A DNA stretch of 64,000 bases from Agrostemma githago. Lineage: Eukaryota; Streptophyta; Magnoliopsida; Caryophyllales; Caryophyllaceae. Numbering within the stretch: the stretch's first letter is position 1; every line of letters starts with the position of its first letter. Made by a program: the position numbers and the translations under genes. The notes under the pieces are model-generated. The model had not been told where the DNA came from and made no database searches. It saw only the letters and a program-made list of their open reading frames with translations. This document shows positions 32,121 to 43,010 of the stretch, in pieces. The stretch lies in assembly GCA_958450325.1 (NCBI GenBank), contig OY288247.1:9910429-9974428 (forward strand), given 5' to 3'.

Positions 32121-33910
32121 TGATGCGCGTTGTCGCTGACACGCATCCAAACAATATTTTTAGTTCCAACTCACTACTATGTAGTAGCGGCAAGTCGAGG
32201 TCGAACCACAAGGAGGCGGTTAAGCGATATTGGTCAAGTCTGAGGTTTAGTTGCGATTAGGATTGAGATGGGGGTTTTGGGACGAGAGGAGTTGAACTAA
32301 TGCTAGCGAGCTACACAACTAAAGCTAGAAACAATAATGGGAAAGGTGTTAGGGAGAGTCGGGGAGTCGGAAATCAGGATAAAAGTATAACATCGCAAGA
32401 ATTATCACAAGGTGTATAAGGGAGGTTCCACCTTTCGGTTTCCCTACCGACCAAGTCTAAGCCCGCTTTCGCGACGAATAAACTAAGGTCTCTAGACGGA
32501 ATTATCCAAACCCCGAGTTTCCCCATATTGGTCCGAGTGAGTCAAGTCATCCTAGGTGATCAAGCTAAGTCAATCAAAACACAACAATCCCATCAACACA
32601 ATATCACCCTCAAATGCAATAATCTCACAAGATAAAACTTTTTCCTAGAATTCCTCCTCCCCTAGCCCCCTAACTAAAGTCTACTCACTACCCATAATAA
32701 AACTAACACTAAGGGGACTAGAAGAAAAACTACACATGCTTGGACTAGAGAAGAAATAATTAATCTAACACAATAAAGAAAACTACACTAACAAACAACA
32801 ATAAAGAGGAAAATAAACAAACTAAGGAGAAACAAACAAAGGAGAGAGAAAAACTAACAAACAACATAAAAATAACAAGACGAACAATGGATTAAGAAGA
32901 AACTAAAATAAAACTAATTAATGGAGAAAGGGGGAGGAAAGAAACTACCAACAATGGAGGAAAACTCAAAAGGAGAAGATGAAGATTAACATAAATATGA
33001 AGCTTCAAGAAATAATACAAAGATCTTGTCACTAAACCCTTGCAAAACCCTTGAATCTTCAATAAAAACCCAAGTCTTCAACTAAAAATGGAAACTTGAT
33101 TACAAATTATAGAGTTGAATTAATCTAATACTAATAAAATCTACTAATTCTATGGAGATTTTTATTAAGGAGCTTACTACAACTACTACTACTCCTAGAA
33201 ATCCTCTGTACTACTCCTATTTCTAAGAGGCTCACTAAAGGCACAATAGTGACACAAAACCCTAGGTTAAGTATATATATACTAGTCTTAATGGGTCACA
33301 CAATCTTAAGCCCATAATCCAATTCCTCTTCTTTAAGCTAGACCTTCACCGTTTGCATCTTCATGGGGCAAAACTTCACCCTGCGGTTGACGGACTAACA
33401 CCACCGGGTGAAATTTCACCCGGTGAGATTTTCATCTCATTTCGCGATTTTTGGCGCTTTTCTCCATCGGGAGAGCTTTCACCCGGTGGGCAAAATTTCG
33501 CCCGGTCGTTTCGCCCAGTGGTGAGTGTCTACGAAAATTTTTGGGAGGTGGAAAATGTCGTTGGGCGAAATTACGCCCGGTGATGACTCATCGGGTGAAA
33601 TTTCACCCAGTGAGTCTCCACCTCTTTTCCGGTCTCTTTCTTTGTCGATCAATTGGATTACTTGAACTTTCAGTTGTGTGCTTTGCTCTTTGGACCGTAT
33701 CTCTCTCAAGCTCGTTGAAGCTCAGACACATTTTTGGTCAAAAATCCTATCAAAATAGACAGAAAACCATCAAAAACACGTAAAATGCAAAAGAGAGACA
33801 CTAATACGAGAATTACTCAAAATAAGGCAATAATCGCACTGTAATCTCGCAAAACGGAGGGAAAACAGGTCTACATGGGAGGAAAAACGGTCCAAATTTG
33901 GCACACAACA
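32121..33910 (-). repeat. Athila-B 5' LTR, complete, 1.79 kb
   Basis: On the minus strand it starts TGTTGTGTGCCAAATTTGG at 33910 and ends GCGCATCA at 32121. It contains the palindrome cluster (33395-33612) and a TATA box (TATATATATAC near 33270-33282). Flank at 33911-33915 is CATGT. Confidence 0.88.
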
Positions 33911-35085
33911 CATGTCAGCAAGGACGAGGGATGCTGCAACCTTGAACGACAAATAACGCCTCCCGACCTTAGTCCCAATATCAGGATGGGTGAACGGTGC
34001 ACCGTCGTACAGGGACATGTGCATCAAGCAGAAAATGTCGGACTCCGTGTCGTTCTTCTGGACGTTCTGCCATTCCAATTTTATCTGGCGATGCGTAAAC
34101 TTCGACAGGTGACTGCCTTTAATCAGCCCCTTGTCGTCCATGTAGTCGGTCAATGCTTGCGACTGTTGCAGCATTAGGTAAAAGAAAACGTCAGCACTTA
34201 TGGAAGCAGTAGAATAGTCGACGCGGTGAAATAAGCATATGCGTGCAACTTACTATTTTGCTTGACACCTGGAACATATATGACCCTGGGGCATGTGCCT
34301 AGTGATTGAGGATATCAACTGTTCTTTCTCTAAATTTGATGCACACGCACGCGTAGTGCCCCATAGTATGCACCGAGAAAACAACAGTTCGGCGTTCAAG
34401 TCGAATGTTCCGGCGCAGTCTTGTATGAATCTGTCCCACGCTTCGTACACACCGTCAGCGTCTTCGTCCGCAGGGGTACTTGAGTCGGGTCGTTCCAGTA
34501 TACGGGTCTGTGAGTCCTAACAGATGGTGAATATTAGTTGCCATTAGTTACAGGGTACGAGACTGGACTATATCATGTGTGTGGCTACACACCGCAAAGT
34601 GTGTGATTGTACAGACTAAGCTGCGTGACTTTGCAGCGTACAGACTGTGACTATACATGACAGTGTCTGATTGTAAATTCTAAGATGTCTGACTATGCAA
34701 CTTATAGCATGTGATTGTAAACCTCAACATGAGTGACTCTGCAAAGTGAACTTTGTGATTTTTTTTACTATTACACAAACTTTACATCTTTTCAGTTAAT
34801 GTCAATGGGGGTCATTTGTACTATTTAATGTAATAGGTAGGGGGTTGTGGGGGAGTGGGGGCATACCATGTGTCGAATTCCGAACCACGCCATCGTTGGT
34901 TCAGTGGGGGAGGATAACCCACGTCGGTTGTCGTCTGATTCCAACCAGTTCATGAGGTGCGACCAACACTCTAGCACCGCGGCGCTCATGCTACCTCCGG
35001 ATAAGAGCGTTTGAATGTCACGCCTCTCCAGCTGCGCATAAGTGTTGTAGGACCTCAAGTGTTCACTGCGGATTTTCACTAGTTA
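33911..35085 (-). pseudogene. Second C48 (Ulp1-like) domain of the tandem peptidase gene; likely inactive
   Basis: The minus-strand coding pieces, in order, are 35079-34825 (RRDIQTLLSGGSMSAAVLEC, domain start), about 34440-34300 with the His motif GHYACVCIKF (His codon 34356-34358) followed by VDILNH, and 34174-33911 with NDTESDIFCLMHMSLYDG. Aligned with NDCGVYLMMHM of the first domain, the catalytic Cys is replaced by Ser (codon 34040-34042) and the next Gly by Asp. The Asp after the His motif also looks changed to Asn. An indel near 34300-34380 shifts the frame. The domain continues at 6594-6452 beyond Athila-B. Ulp1 peptidases cleave SUMO-type conjugates; many transposon-borne relatives have unknown targets. 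Confidence 0.7.
34556..34770. repeat. TGTGAC repeats in an intron of the C48 gene
   Basis: Eight or more variants of GTGTGATTGTACAG and GTGACTATACATG lie between coding pieces at 34825 and 34450, so the repeats sit in an intron. Confidence 0.75.
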
Positions 35086-35458
35086 GTATGTGTAATATGC
35101 AACACGTATCAGTAATCAAAGACGGTTACGTACCTTTCTTCGTACCCATTATCATCAAGGAAGCAGTAGTTGGCGACGTGCTTTCGCAGGCTGAGCATCC
35201 TACTCATCAGCGGTCGGTTCATGCGAAACAAGATCGACATGACAATGGCGTCCGGGTCAGGCTCCTCTTGGATCAAAGAGCAACCCAACCCATCTCCAGA
35301 GCCCCGTGATCGAGACTTGATTGTTGACTGTCTTTCTTCTGGGACTGATCGGGGGTGGGTTCAGGTGTTTTCGGTGACTTGCTCTGACGCTTCCGCTGCT
35401 GGATGCTTGCCTTCACAGGAGTGGTTTCAAACGCACGGGCAGAGAACAACGATTCCTT
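35086..35458 (-). pseudogene. Linker region joining the two C48 domains
   Basis: Minus-strand coding text rich in charged and Pro residues, then SILFRMNRPLMSRMLSLRKH and ANYCFLDDNGYEE, leading directly into the second domain. It indicates one long protein with two tandem C48 domains rather than two separate genes, although at least one stop (near 35430) interrupts it. Confidence 0.5.
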
Positions 35459-36165
35459 CTACTTTCCGAATGCTGCCACTTTCTTCAAAACAGTGTCCCT
35501 CACCTTGTTCACGTCGCTCAGAATAAGGGTCGCCGTGATTTTCGTTCTGCACATATTCATAGCCGCCATTGTCCCCAGGGAGCAGTTGAACGGGGACCCG
35601 GCGTACAGCATCATGTGCATCATTAGGTACACTCCACAGTCATTGGCGGAGTAGCCCACCCCCTGCCAAGATAAGGGAACGTTCACCAATTTAAATGCAC
35701 GGACCTTCTCACCTTTCTCCATCCCTCGTTGTACCATGAACTCCCCCATTTTATCAACCTACAAAACAAGTTCAGACAGGATCAGTTGTTGAACACATTC
35801 GCAGTCACAAAATTTATTTAATATTAAATTAAAAGGGTTTGACCGCTATCCGAGCAATGCCATAGTAAGACAACTTTGTAAAATCTTTATCGTACAACCT
35901 GTTGTCGAGGTACTCTACTTGCTCAGAATTGAAGTTTATGCAGGCGCAACTGTAGTGACCCTCGTCACCCGTTTAAATCGGGACGAACACCTGCAAACAA
36001 TGCATCAGGATTATGGGCTGATAACAACTACGAACGAACAGTATGCGCAGGATAATACCATGTCCGAGTCCAAAGCAAAGTCGGAGAAACTCTTTTCTAT
36101 CCACTGGTCCCACACCTAAAATATTTCTTCGTCGTGATTTATGTCCTGGCCTCTTTTCTTCCACA
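35459..36165 (-). pseudogene. First C48 (Ulp1-like) domain core of the tandem peptidase gene
   Basis: One exon contains VFVPI, then after a TAA stop at 35973-35975 the His motif GHYSCACINF (His codon 35955-35957) and VEYLDNRLYD with the likely catalytic Asp. The next exon (35749-35459) has WQGVGYSANDCGVYLMMHM, with the Gln and catalytic Cys (codon 35636-35638), and ends NKVRDTVLKKVAAF. This is the H-D-Q-C layout of the Ulp1/SENP peptidase family (C48). All catalytic residues are visible, but the stop just before the His motif breaks the frame. It is the kind of C48 gene carried by plant MULE-type transposons; no MURA transposase is seen here. Confidence 0.75.
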
Positions 36166-36242
36166 ATTCCAACACTGGGACCTGCTCACATGCGTTGATG
36201 GTAATACATGTAGTTAGTGTGTGTTTGACATGCGTGACTATA

Positions 36243-37784
36243 TGATAAGTGTAGTTTGTAGTGCCTATTTCGTAGTGTTTCGGTCCCATTTTCCTTGTGG
36301 AATCGCTCCTTGGGAGCGATTTATGGGCTACTTATGCTTCCTCTAGCTCGTTTCAGGTTCCCGAGACCCTTCGTGAAGAGTTGGAGCGATTCTGACTCAA
36401 TACATACACTTTTCGGAGCCAACGAAGTGGAGGAACGATCACTCGATGCCTTGGATACGACCCCGAGACCTTGGGACCCAATCCCGAGCCTCCGAGACCC
36501 GATCCCGAGTCCCGAGAATCGATGAGAAGTCCATGTGAAGCAAGGAGGGACCAAAAGGATCATATTGGAGGCCTACAAGACTCATCCCCAACGGGTATGA
36601 CTTCATCCCGTCCGGGATGAAGTGCAAACAAAGAAGCTATTCTGCTGAGTCAACCGGGACGGGATGAGCCATCCCAAACGGGACCATGGAGCCATCCCGG
36701 ACGGGATCGCCATCCCGGACGGGACCATGAAGCCATCCCGGACGGGACCATCCATCCCGACCGGGATGACCCAGTTACAGCTCCGCCTTGTTTCTTTCAA
36801 TTCCTTTCCACTTGTAACCCTATATATATACCCCCCCCCCCCCCTCTTGTATTAAGGCACCATCTTAGCTTATGTTAGACACTTCCCACTAAACCCTAGA
36901 CTATTTTAGGTTAGATTAGTTTAGATTAGAGTAGATTAGTCGGTAATTAGTAGTTAATCTTAGTTTAGTACTTGTATTAAGGGAATTCTTCAAGATCCAT
37001 CCAAGATTGACAACCTTGGTGGTTTGTTTTGGGTTTTCTTCATTAATGCAAGTTTCAATCTTTCCTCTTCACTAGTTTGGTATAATCCTTTCTTCCTTTT
37101 ACTCTTTATCTTGTTTGTTTAATTCAAGTTTCAATCTTTAGTTATTGTTTATTGTTTTGTTCATCATATTTGGTAGTTTCATTATGGATGTTTTGATTCT
37201 TGTGTGGGTTCATCTTGTTCTTGCTAGAATTAGTTTGATTATGTTAGAGTAGTGTTATTGCTAGGGTTAGTAGGGTGATTAGGGTGTTAATTGGGTGATT
37301 AAGGGTTTGTTGGAGATGTTGGTAGAAGATTTGGGTTTCCTCTTGGTTGATGCACATCACATGTTTGTTGGAATGCTTGAATGACTAAGTAGGTTAGAAT
37401 GCTTGTTTTTCTTGTCTTCCTTTGTCATGTGTGTCGCCGGATGGGTTCCATGAGGAACCTCTAGGTGAGTCTAAGTTAGATTACCTAGATTACCCTACTA
37501 CCTCCTTCACTCTAACTCCTCCTTGACCGTTCCGTTACCCCTTTGACCCGACCTAATCCTAGCCCGTTTTCCTTGTTTGTTTTCTCCGTCTCTTTAGTCT
37601 TGGTCTAGCTTTCTCTCCCTCTTATCATTCTCTAGCTTAGCTCGTTGACCTAGTCTCATTTTTGGGCGAACTTGGTCTAGACGCCTCTACCGTCCTCGTG
37701 GATTCGACCCGACTTACCCTATCTACCGTAGGAATAGCCGGTTAATTATTTGGTGGCGGGATCCACGACAAATCCCTCCCATCA
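36243..37784 (+). mobile_element. Solo LTR of another Ty3/gypsy family, 1.54 kb
   Basis: It starts TGATAAGTG, ends CCTCCCATCA and is flanked by CTATA on both sides (36238-36242 and 37785-37789). It contains a TATA box (CCTATATATATACCC near 36822-36834), a poly-C run (36832-36844), a palindrome cluster and the GTGGATTCGACCCGACTTACC phrase common near the 3' end of plant gypsy LTRs. There is no internal region and no second LTR, so it arose by LTR-LTR recombination. It lies in an intron of the C48 gene, within the TGTGAC repeats. Confidence 0.85.
36590..36775. repeat. CATCCCGGACGGGAT palindrome cluster in the solo LTR
   Basis: Six to eight copies of (G)CCATCCCGGACGGGA(T/C)CAT and its inverse CATCCCGTCCGGGATG lie 50-230 bp upstream of the TATA box. 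Each is an interrupted palindrome with ATCCCG arms. Sequence and spacing differ from the Athila cluster, but the position within the LTR is the same. Confidence 0.85.
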
Positions 37785-38275
37785 CTATACATGCTTTAAC
37801 GCGTGACTGTACAGCTGTTAGTGTATGATTATACACCATAAAATTGTGTGACTGTAAAGCGTAAAGTGTGTGACTATACATGCTTTTGCCTGTGAATATA
37901 CAGCTTGTAGTGTGCGATTATACACCATAGAAGTGCGTGACTGTACAACATAAAGTGTGTGACTATACAGCTTATAGCGTGTGACTATGTAGTTTATAGT
38001 GGTGATTGGACAACATAATGTGTGTGACTATACAGCTAATAGTGTGTGACTATAGAGCTAATATTGTGTGACTATACATGCTTTTGCCTGTGAATATACA
38101 GCTTGTAGTGTGCGATTATACACCATAGAAGTGCGTGACTGTACAGCATAAAGTGTATGACTATACAGCTTATAGCGTGTGACTATGCAGTTTATAGTGG
38201 TGACTGGACAACATAATGTGTGTGACTATACAGCTAATAGTGTGTGACTATACAGCTAATTTGGGGGGTGAACGT
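37785..38275. repeat. TGTGACTATACAGC repeat array in an intron
   Basis: About twenty variants of GTGTGACTATACAGCTTATA at 20-25 bp spacing, with a longer 198-bp direct duplication (TGCTTTTGCCTGTGAATATACAG at 37881 and 38079). This is the largest array of the family in the window. Confidence 0.9.
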
Positions 38276-38289
38276 ACCGTATGTCCAAG

Positions 38290-39600
38290 AGAGAAGTAAC
38301 ATCTACTGGTTACTCTTGGTGCATTTTTTCGTAGATCAGCTGGTTCAGTAGCCTACACCAGCAGTCAATGACGTTATTCATCACCTGCAGGCCAGGCTCG
38401 AGCGACTTCATGTTGCCCCTTGCTATACAGTCATAATCTGTGAACTCGACCAGCATTTCGTTGTAGACCAAACAAAGTCCCGATTAGCACATGCATTTTA
38501 AAAACGACATGAGCAGCACAATAAATACGTACCCTGACAGACGTGGCGTTGACCGGTCGAAGACGTAGTCGATTACATCTTTCCGCACGCTGAGGATATC
38601 CCAGAAGATGACTATATTGAAGCACATGAATCCAGAGATCACAAGCTGCCCCCTCATTATTTTCCCACAGTCCAATGTGCACCCCAAATTGTCTAGAATC
38701 GTATCCATGCACTCAAATGCTACGCCAGAGTGGAAGATGTACCGATGATGTAGTGCCTCAGCGTGCGTCTCAGTCCCTGCAGCCTCGCCTATCTGCTGAT
38801 TATCATACGTGACGATTTCTGCCGTCGTAGGCGTGGTGGCAACAACGTCCGCTACATCCCAGCCTGCTTTGTCCAATTCCCTCTCAAGACTAGAAGTGAC
38901 TGTCGCATCGGACGGAGCTGGTATTACAGTACGCACTCCCTGGTCGATGACCGTCCCACCGCTGTGGACGGTGGATGGCAAGACAGATTCCGTGGGCAGA
39001 TCGGCCACGGCCGACCGTGCGTCAGTGATCTCCCACCCTGCTCGCCGTAGAGCCACCACTACGGTCGGACTCATACCAACCGAACCCTGCACATCGGAGT
39101 CTCGGTTGAGTTCTTCAGCGGCATCAGTCTCGAGAACTTCTCCCTCACAGAAACCTGGTGTCACGACGTCACCTTCAAAAGTGCCCTCATCATCGTAACC
39201 TTCTGTTCCCTCACCACCTCCAAAAGCTTTCTCAATATCTTCATCCACGTATCCAGCATCATGCAAGTCTTGCACACGCAAGTCATGCGCAATTTTCGTA
39301 CCTGATCGTAGCCTTCAGCATCGCGTTGGTCCTCTCCCTCAACGACGGGGGCGTTCTGGGTAGTCTGCTTCAACTGGTCGGCCAACGAAACGACTTCATC
39401 GATATACTGGAGGACAGCTGGATCTTCCCAGAAGTGTTGAGAGTACGGGTCTTGACTTGGAACTGCCTGATTCCTCGTCGCTATTTCTTTTACCGTGGAG
39501 GCAGCCTCCTCACGTAAACCGCAAAAGGCTAGGGCACACCTTCGGAACTTCATGAAAAAATCTCGGTCGGCCTTTAATTCAGTTGAAGTCAAATCATTAG
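38290..39600 (-). pseudogene. Central coding region of the C48 gene, with the start of the first C48 domain
   Basis: Minus-strand coding pieces. 39600-39161 is a helical segment (DRDFFMKFRRCALAFCGLREE). 39281-38534 is an acidic region (EDIEKAFGGGEGTEGYDDE) ending with DRSTPRLSG before a GTACGT donor. The piece at 38470-38300 contains CIARGNMKSLEPGLQVMNNV IDCW in spirit of the LLSGGSMSAAVLECW start of the second domain. A frame change at 39161-39281 is an indel or a missed short intron. The region links the N-terminal exon (43681-44787) to the first C48 core. Confidence 0.55.
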
Positions 39601-39629
39601 TGTAAAGCTCAGTGGTGTTGAGGCTGGCA

Positions 39630-39712
39630 GTGTGGCTAAACAGCATACCAAGTGTGACTAAGCAGCATACTGAGTATGACTAAGCATCTCAAAGTGTGTG
39701 ACTATACGGAAT
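39630..39712. repeat. TGTGACTAAGCAGCATAC repeats flanking CACTA-2
   Basis: Three or four variants just left of CACTA-2. The series resumes at 43490-43560 on its right (GTGTGACTATACATCATAATGAG), so CACTA-2 inserted within this intron array. Confidence 0.75.
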
Positions 39713-39715
39713 AAT

Positions 39716-39990
39716 CACTACTATAAAACATCAAATAGACAACTGATTTTTTTGCAATAGACAACTGATTTACAACAGTTGAGTAGTTTGGAGTTATATA
39801 TTAGTCTAAGCATAGACATCTGTTTTACAACAGTTGTCTATTCATTAATAGACAACTTTCTTCTTAAATAACAGTTGTCTATTTTGCGTATAGACAACTG
39901 AGGTTTTAAAACATTAGTTGTCTATTGCTCGTATAGACATCAGAGGTTTTAAAATATTAGATGTCTATTGTACTACTAACGAACAAAAAA
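39716..39990 (+). repeat. CACTA-2 left subterminal repeats
   Basis: Ten or so copies of ATAGACAACTG(A/T)TTT and AACAGTTGTCTAT in both orientations. The right-hand counterpart is 43285-43475. Confidence 0.85.
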
Positions 39991-40639
39991 AATGAAATAA
40001 ACTAATTTCACATACCGAGAACTTTAGTTTTATTAATAAGAAAAACATTTAATCCCCAATACATCATCTCTTTTCATTTTCACAATATATACATAGCTAA
40101 CTACGAATCTATTGTACACGGTGTAGAATATACACAAGTGATCAACTTTTCTCACAATTTTTGAAGGAGAGACAATGCTAAATCGAGCCGTACCAATTGA
40201 TACTTACAGCACAAAGATCCACCACTTTTTGTCTAAGGGATTGCCTCCTTTTTTTGCTGCTGAATGTTGTGTTGATCCCTATCACAACAAATGCCTTCTG
40301 TATACTCTGATTAGATGCTTTTCACCCAAAATCTCTGCCTTAACCTGTCTATTTTGCGCATCTACCAGTTATCTTCATTGCCGAGATTTTTCTATTTAAT
40401 GATCTGCCAGTTTTTATGACAGTTTGATATAAAAGCATCAAAAGGAACTCAGAAGACGAGACATGAACGACAAAAGACGACTGTACTCACTGAATCGCTT
40501 GGTTCATCTTCACAACTTATCCCATGATATCTCCATATTTGCCTCTGACTTGCAACTAATCAAAAACATAAGCAGACATTACAAAAACTCTGAAGCAGTT
40601 AACAAAAGTTGTAACCAAACACCCAAAAACTTCAAAACA

Positions 40640-40821
40640 GAGTAAAAACCCACCCATTTATTATGATCAGAATCGAGTTTGAGATGGTTACTGATGAGTG
40701 AAACCTGATTGACTTCAGCACTCCAATGATTCCAACTTTGCCTGGTAAGAAGTGAACCAGCCAGAAAGTTGGCAATGCACAGCAAAATGAGGGCCTTCCC
40801 TGAAACAGCCTTTGCTCTCAT
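40640..40821 (-). pseudogene. Captured first exon of a probable beta-1,3-galactosyltransferase (GT31)
   Basis: The minus-strand ATG at 40821 opens MRAKAVSGKALILLCIANFL, AGSLLTRQSWNHW, then SLISNHLKLDSDH. A short basic start, one hydrophobic segment (about residues 10-25) and a Trp-containing stem resemble the N-terminal type II membrane anchor of plant Golgi GT31 galactosyltransferases. The catalytic DxD domain is absent. After about 40668 the reading frame enters intron-like sequence. Upstream sequence (T-rich, then an intergenic stretch) may include part of the donor gene's 5' region. The assignment rests on the anchor only. Confidence 0.5.
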
Positions 40822-41723
40822 TTTTTTCGACTCAGTTTCGTGTTCCCTTACACAAACAACCATCACATTTCAGAGTGATAAGCTTCTTCTCTTCGTGCAA
40901 TTAGTTTTTCAGCTAATTAACTTAAAAGTAGTTCGTTAACCATACACTATTTTATGCTAATGCTAGTATAAATAAATCTGGTAGGATATTAATTAAGTCA
41001 AATATCACACCCTCAAAATCAGGCGAAGAGGGGTCAACCATCCTAGCTTCATCAACTGCAAAGTCATTGAAGATTATCAGCCCATCCATCACACAAACCA
41101 ACTTAATACGGAGTATAATATCATCAATGCATGTGCTTAGTCACATTATAAAGTCGAAAGAGTGGTAACTTTATTTATCATCTACTGTAATAAATTGAGG
41201 ATTGTTATAATAGTAGCAAGCAAAGGGCCAAAGTTTGTTAAGAAAAAGCCTGAATTGATCTGAGTATGAGAAGCCTGGACAATGTCTTTACATGTGTTGT
41301 TTTCTACTCCTACTATATGTACGGTATTAATTGTTGTTGTTGTTGTCGTCATCATCATCATCATCATGGAGTACCTTTTTAAAGTCCAAGAAAACCATTT
41401 GACTTTTTATGATAATATATAGTATATATATATATGGAGTGAAGAAAGCATAGGATTGAGTAGCTAGCTAACTTAAAAAAGAGGATGGAGAGAGTAAGGG
41501 AATACCTTTGCTTGAAGACGAACTTCTCATCATCATCATCTTCTCTCCTCTTTCCAACTACAAGAAGCATCTTCACTAAGCTTCCAAATTAAGTGGTGTT
41601 ACTCGTCACACTTAATTTGGCATTTAAGTCTGTTTATCATAATAGTAGTATATCTATCGTTAAATATGATTAAAATCATACTCTGTAGTAGCAAATGAAT
41701 TTAGTCATCCATCCCCTTTTGCC

Positions 41724-41732
41724 TTTATAATC
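41724..41732 (+). promoter_or_regulatory. TATA box of the captured alpha-xylosidase promoter
   Basis: TTTATAATC lies about 100 bp upstream of the ATG at 41828, followed by a CACTCCCTCACTACTCACT-rich leader. This looks like the natural core promoter and 5'UTR captured along with exon 1. Confidence 0.5.
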
Positions 41733-41827
41733 CAAAACACACTCCCTCACTACTCACTCACTACTCACTCCCTCACTGGTCACTACCCTTCCCTTCCAAT
41801 TTTCTTTTCACTTGACTTGACTAAAAA

Positions 41828-42090
41828 ATGGCTTCCTCACCCTTTCCTTCAACATTTTTACTATGTTTGGTAACCATAATCGCAATGAGTAGTGTTAGTG
41901 CATTAGCAACTAAATCTCCATCCTCATCATCTTCAAATTCATCTTCTTATTCTTATTCTATGATCGGGAATGGTTACCGTTTGGTATCCATTGAAGAAAG
42001 CTCGGATGGAGGATTCTTAGCTTATCTTCAAGTGAAGAAGAAAACTAACATCTATGGTCTTGATATCCCTTCTCTACGCCTCTTCGTCAA
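41828..42090 (+). pseudogene. Captured exon 1 of an alpha-xylosidase 1-like (GH31) gene
   Basis: The ORF starts with a signal peptide (MASSPFPSTFLLCLVTIIAM), then a Ser-rich stretch, then MIGNGYRLVSIEESSDGGFL and a KKKTNIYG..IPSLRLFVK ending. This follows the N-terminus of plant apoplastic alpha-xylosidase XYL1 (family GH31), which trims xyloglucan. The exon ends at GTCAA before GTAACC, a normal donor, and the usual next exon is absent. The frame is undamaged and the promoter-like region is retained, so a chimeric transcript encoding a secreted short peptide is possible. The catalytic domain is not present. Confidence 0.8.
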
Positions 42091-43010
42091 GTAACCCACT
42101 CACTCCTTTATTCATTTCAACTTAATTACTACTCTGCTACTGCTACTGCTACTGCTACTACTTGAGTCGCGTCGTTTTACTCACTCACATGTATGTTTGG
42201 TTTGTTGTGGTTGTGCTTACTCAACTGCCACAATATTAATTATCCTTCCCTCCCTATTAATGACTCGCAATCAATAATTTTAGGACATTCTTCCCTTATT
42301 GCTAATACTACATAACCATCAATTTATTGCTCAGGTTGAGGCTCATGCTCAGGCTCAGGCTCAAATTTAATTACTGAGTAATTAATAATCACGTGATAAT
42401 AAACCCTCCTCAGTCATGACTAATGGACATTTAAGACCGTAACACCCCGTGTAATCTCATAACTATACTAAACTTCTCTCAATTCTCACAAGTTCACATA
42501 CATCCAAAGGAAAGGTCAAAGCTCAGAAGTGCAATGTTTTCAAATCTTCCCATTTTCGACAATTATAATCATCATAATCATGACCACCATCAGATTATAA
42601 TAAAATTGATTTCGCTTTAGACATGTTCAACCTAACATCTAAAATCAAATAGCTAGACAAATCTCAATGTGTTCATAATCCATCTTCCTACATCATCTCA
42701 ACCCTAACAATACAACTAAACCATAACACATACAATAATCCACCTACAACTCACGATTACTAACAAATAACATTCATAATCACCTAAAATACAAAAACCA
42801 TACCTAATTTCTTGTAGCAATCAAAATCTCAAATTCAATACAAACAACACTTTAAATCGCAATCGCACAAGCTAACCGATATCATTCGATACACAACTAA
42901 CAGCAATAAAGACTTCATTATCACAAATAATAACTAAGAAAAACAAACAAATTAAATTGAACATTTAAATGCGAAAAAAAGAGGAAGAAGGAGGAGGAGG
43001 AGGAGGAGAA
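42091..43010. other. CACTA-2 interior, non-coding
   Basis: AT-rich sequence. It includes a CTACTGCTACTGC microsatellite (42127-42163), a (C)AGGCTCAGGCTCA run (42333-42363), and at 42437 a GTAACACCCCGTG phrase like the start of some gypsy LTRs, whose far end I could not find. No ORF of note. Confidence 0.45.

Larger units (their letters stand above)
6595..33910 (-). mobile_element. Athila-B: Athila-lineage Ty3/gypsy element, minus strand, with nested insertions
   Basis: Both LTRs are recognisable. The 5' LTR (32121-33910) is complete. The 3' LTR is split into 6595-7147 and 25831-26420 by element C. LTR ends are TGTTGTGTGCC... and ...GCGCATCA, flanked by GATGT and CATGT, a 5-bp duplication with one mismatch. 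The tRNA-type PBS TGGCGCCGTTGCCGGG sits at 32102-32117. The internal part keeps a protease remnant and a long ATHILA-type 3' ORF but lacks gag, reverse transcriptase, RNase H and integrase, so it is non-autonomous. It inserted into the C48 gene. Confidence 0.85.

Noticed and set aside
38763..39517. Plus-strand ORFs opposite the C48 gene
   Set aside because: Shadows of the minus-strand coding region, with no recognisable motifs.
42437..42920. A second LTR insertion inside CACTA-2 starting GTAACACCCCGTG
   Set aside because: Only the first bases look like an LTR start; I found no matching end or target duplication.
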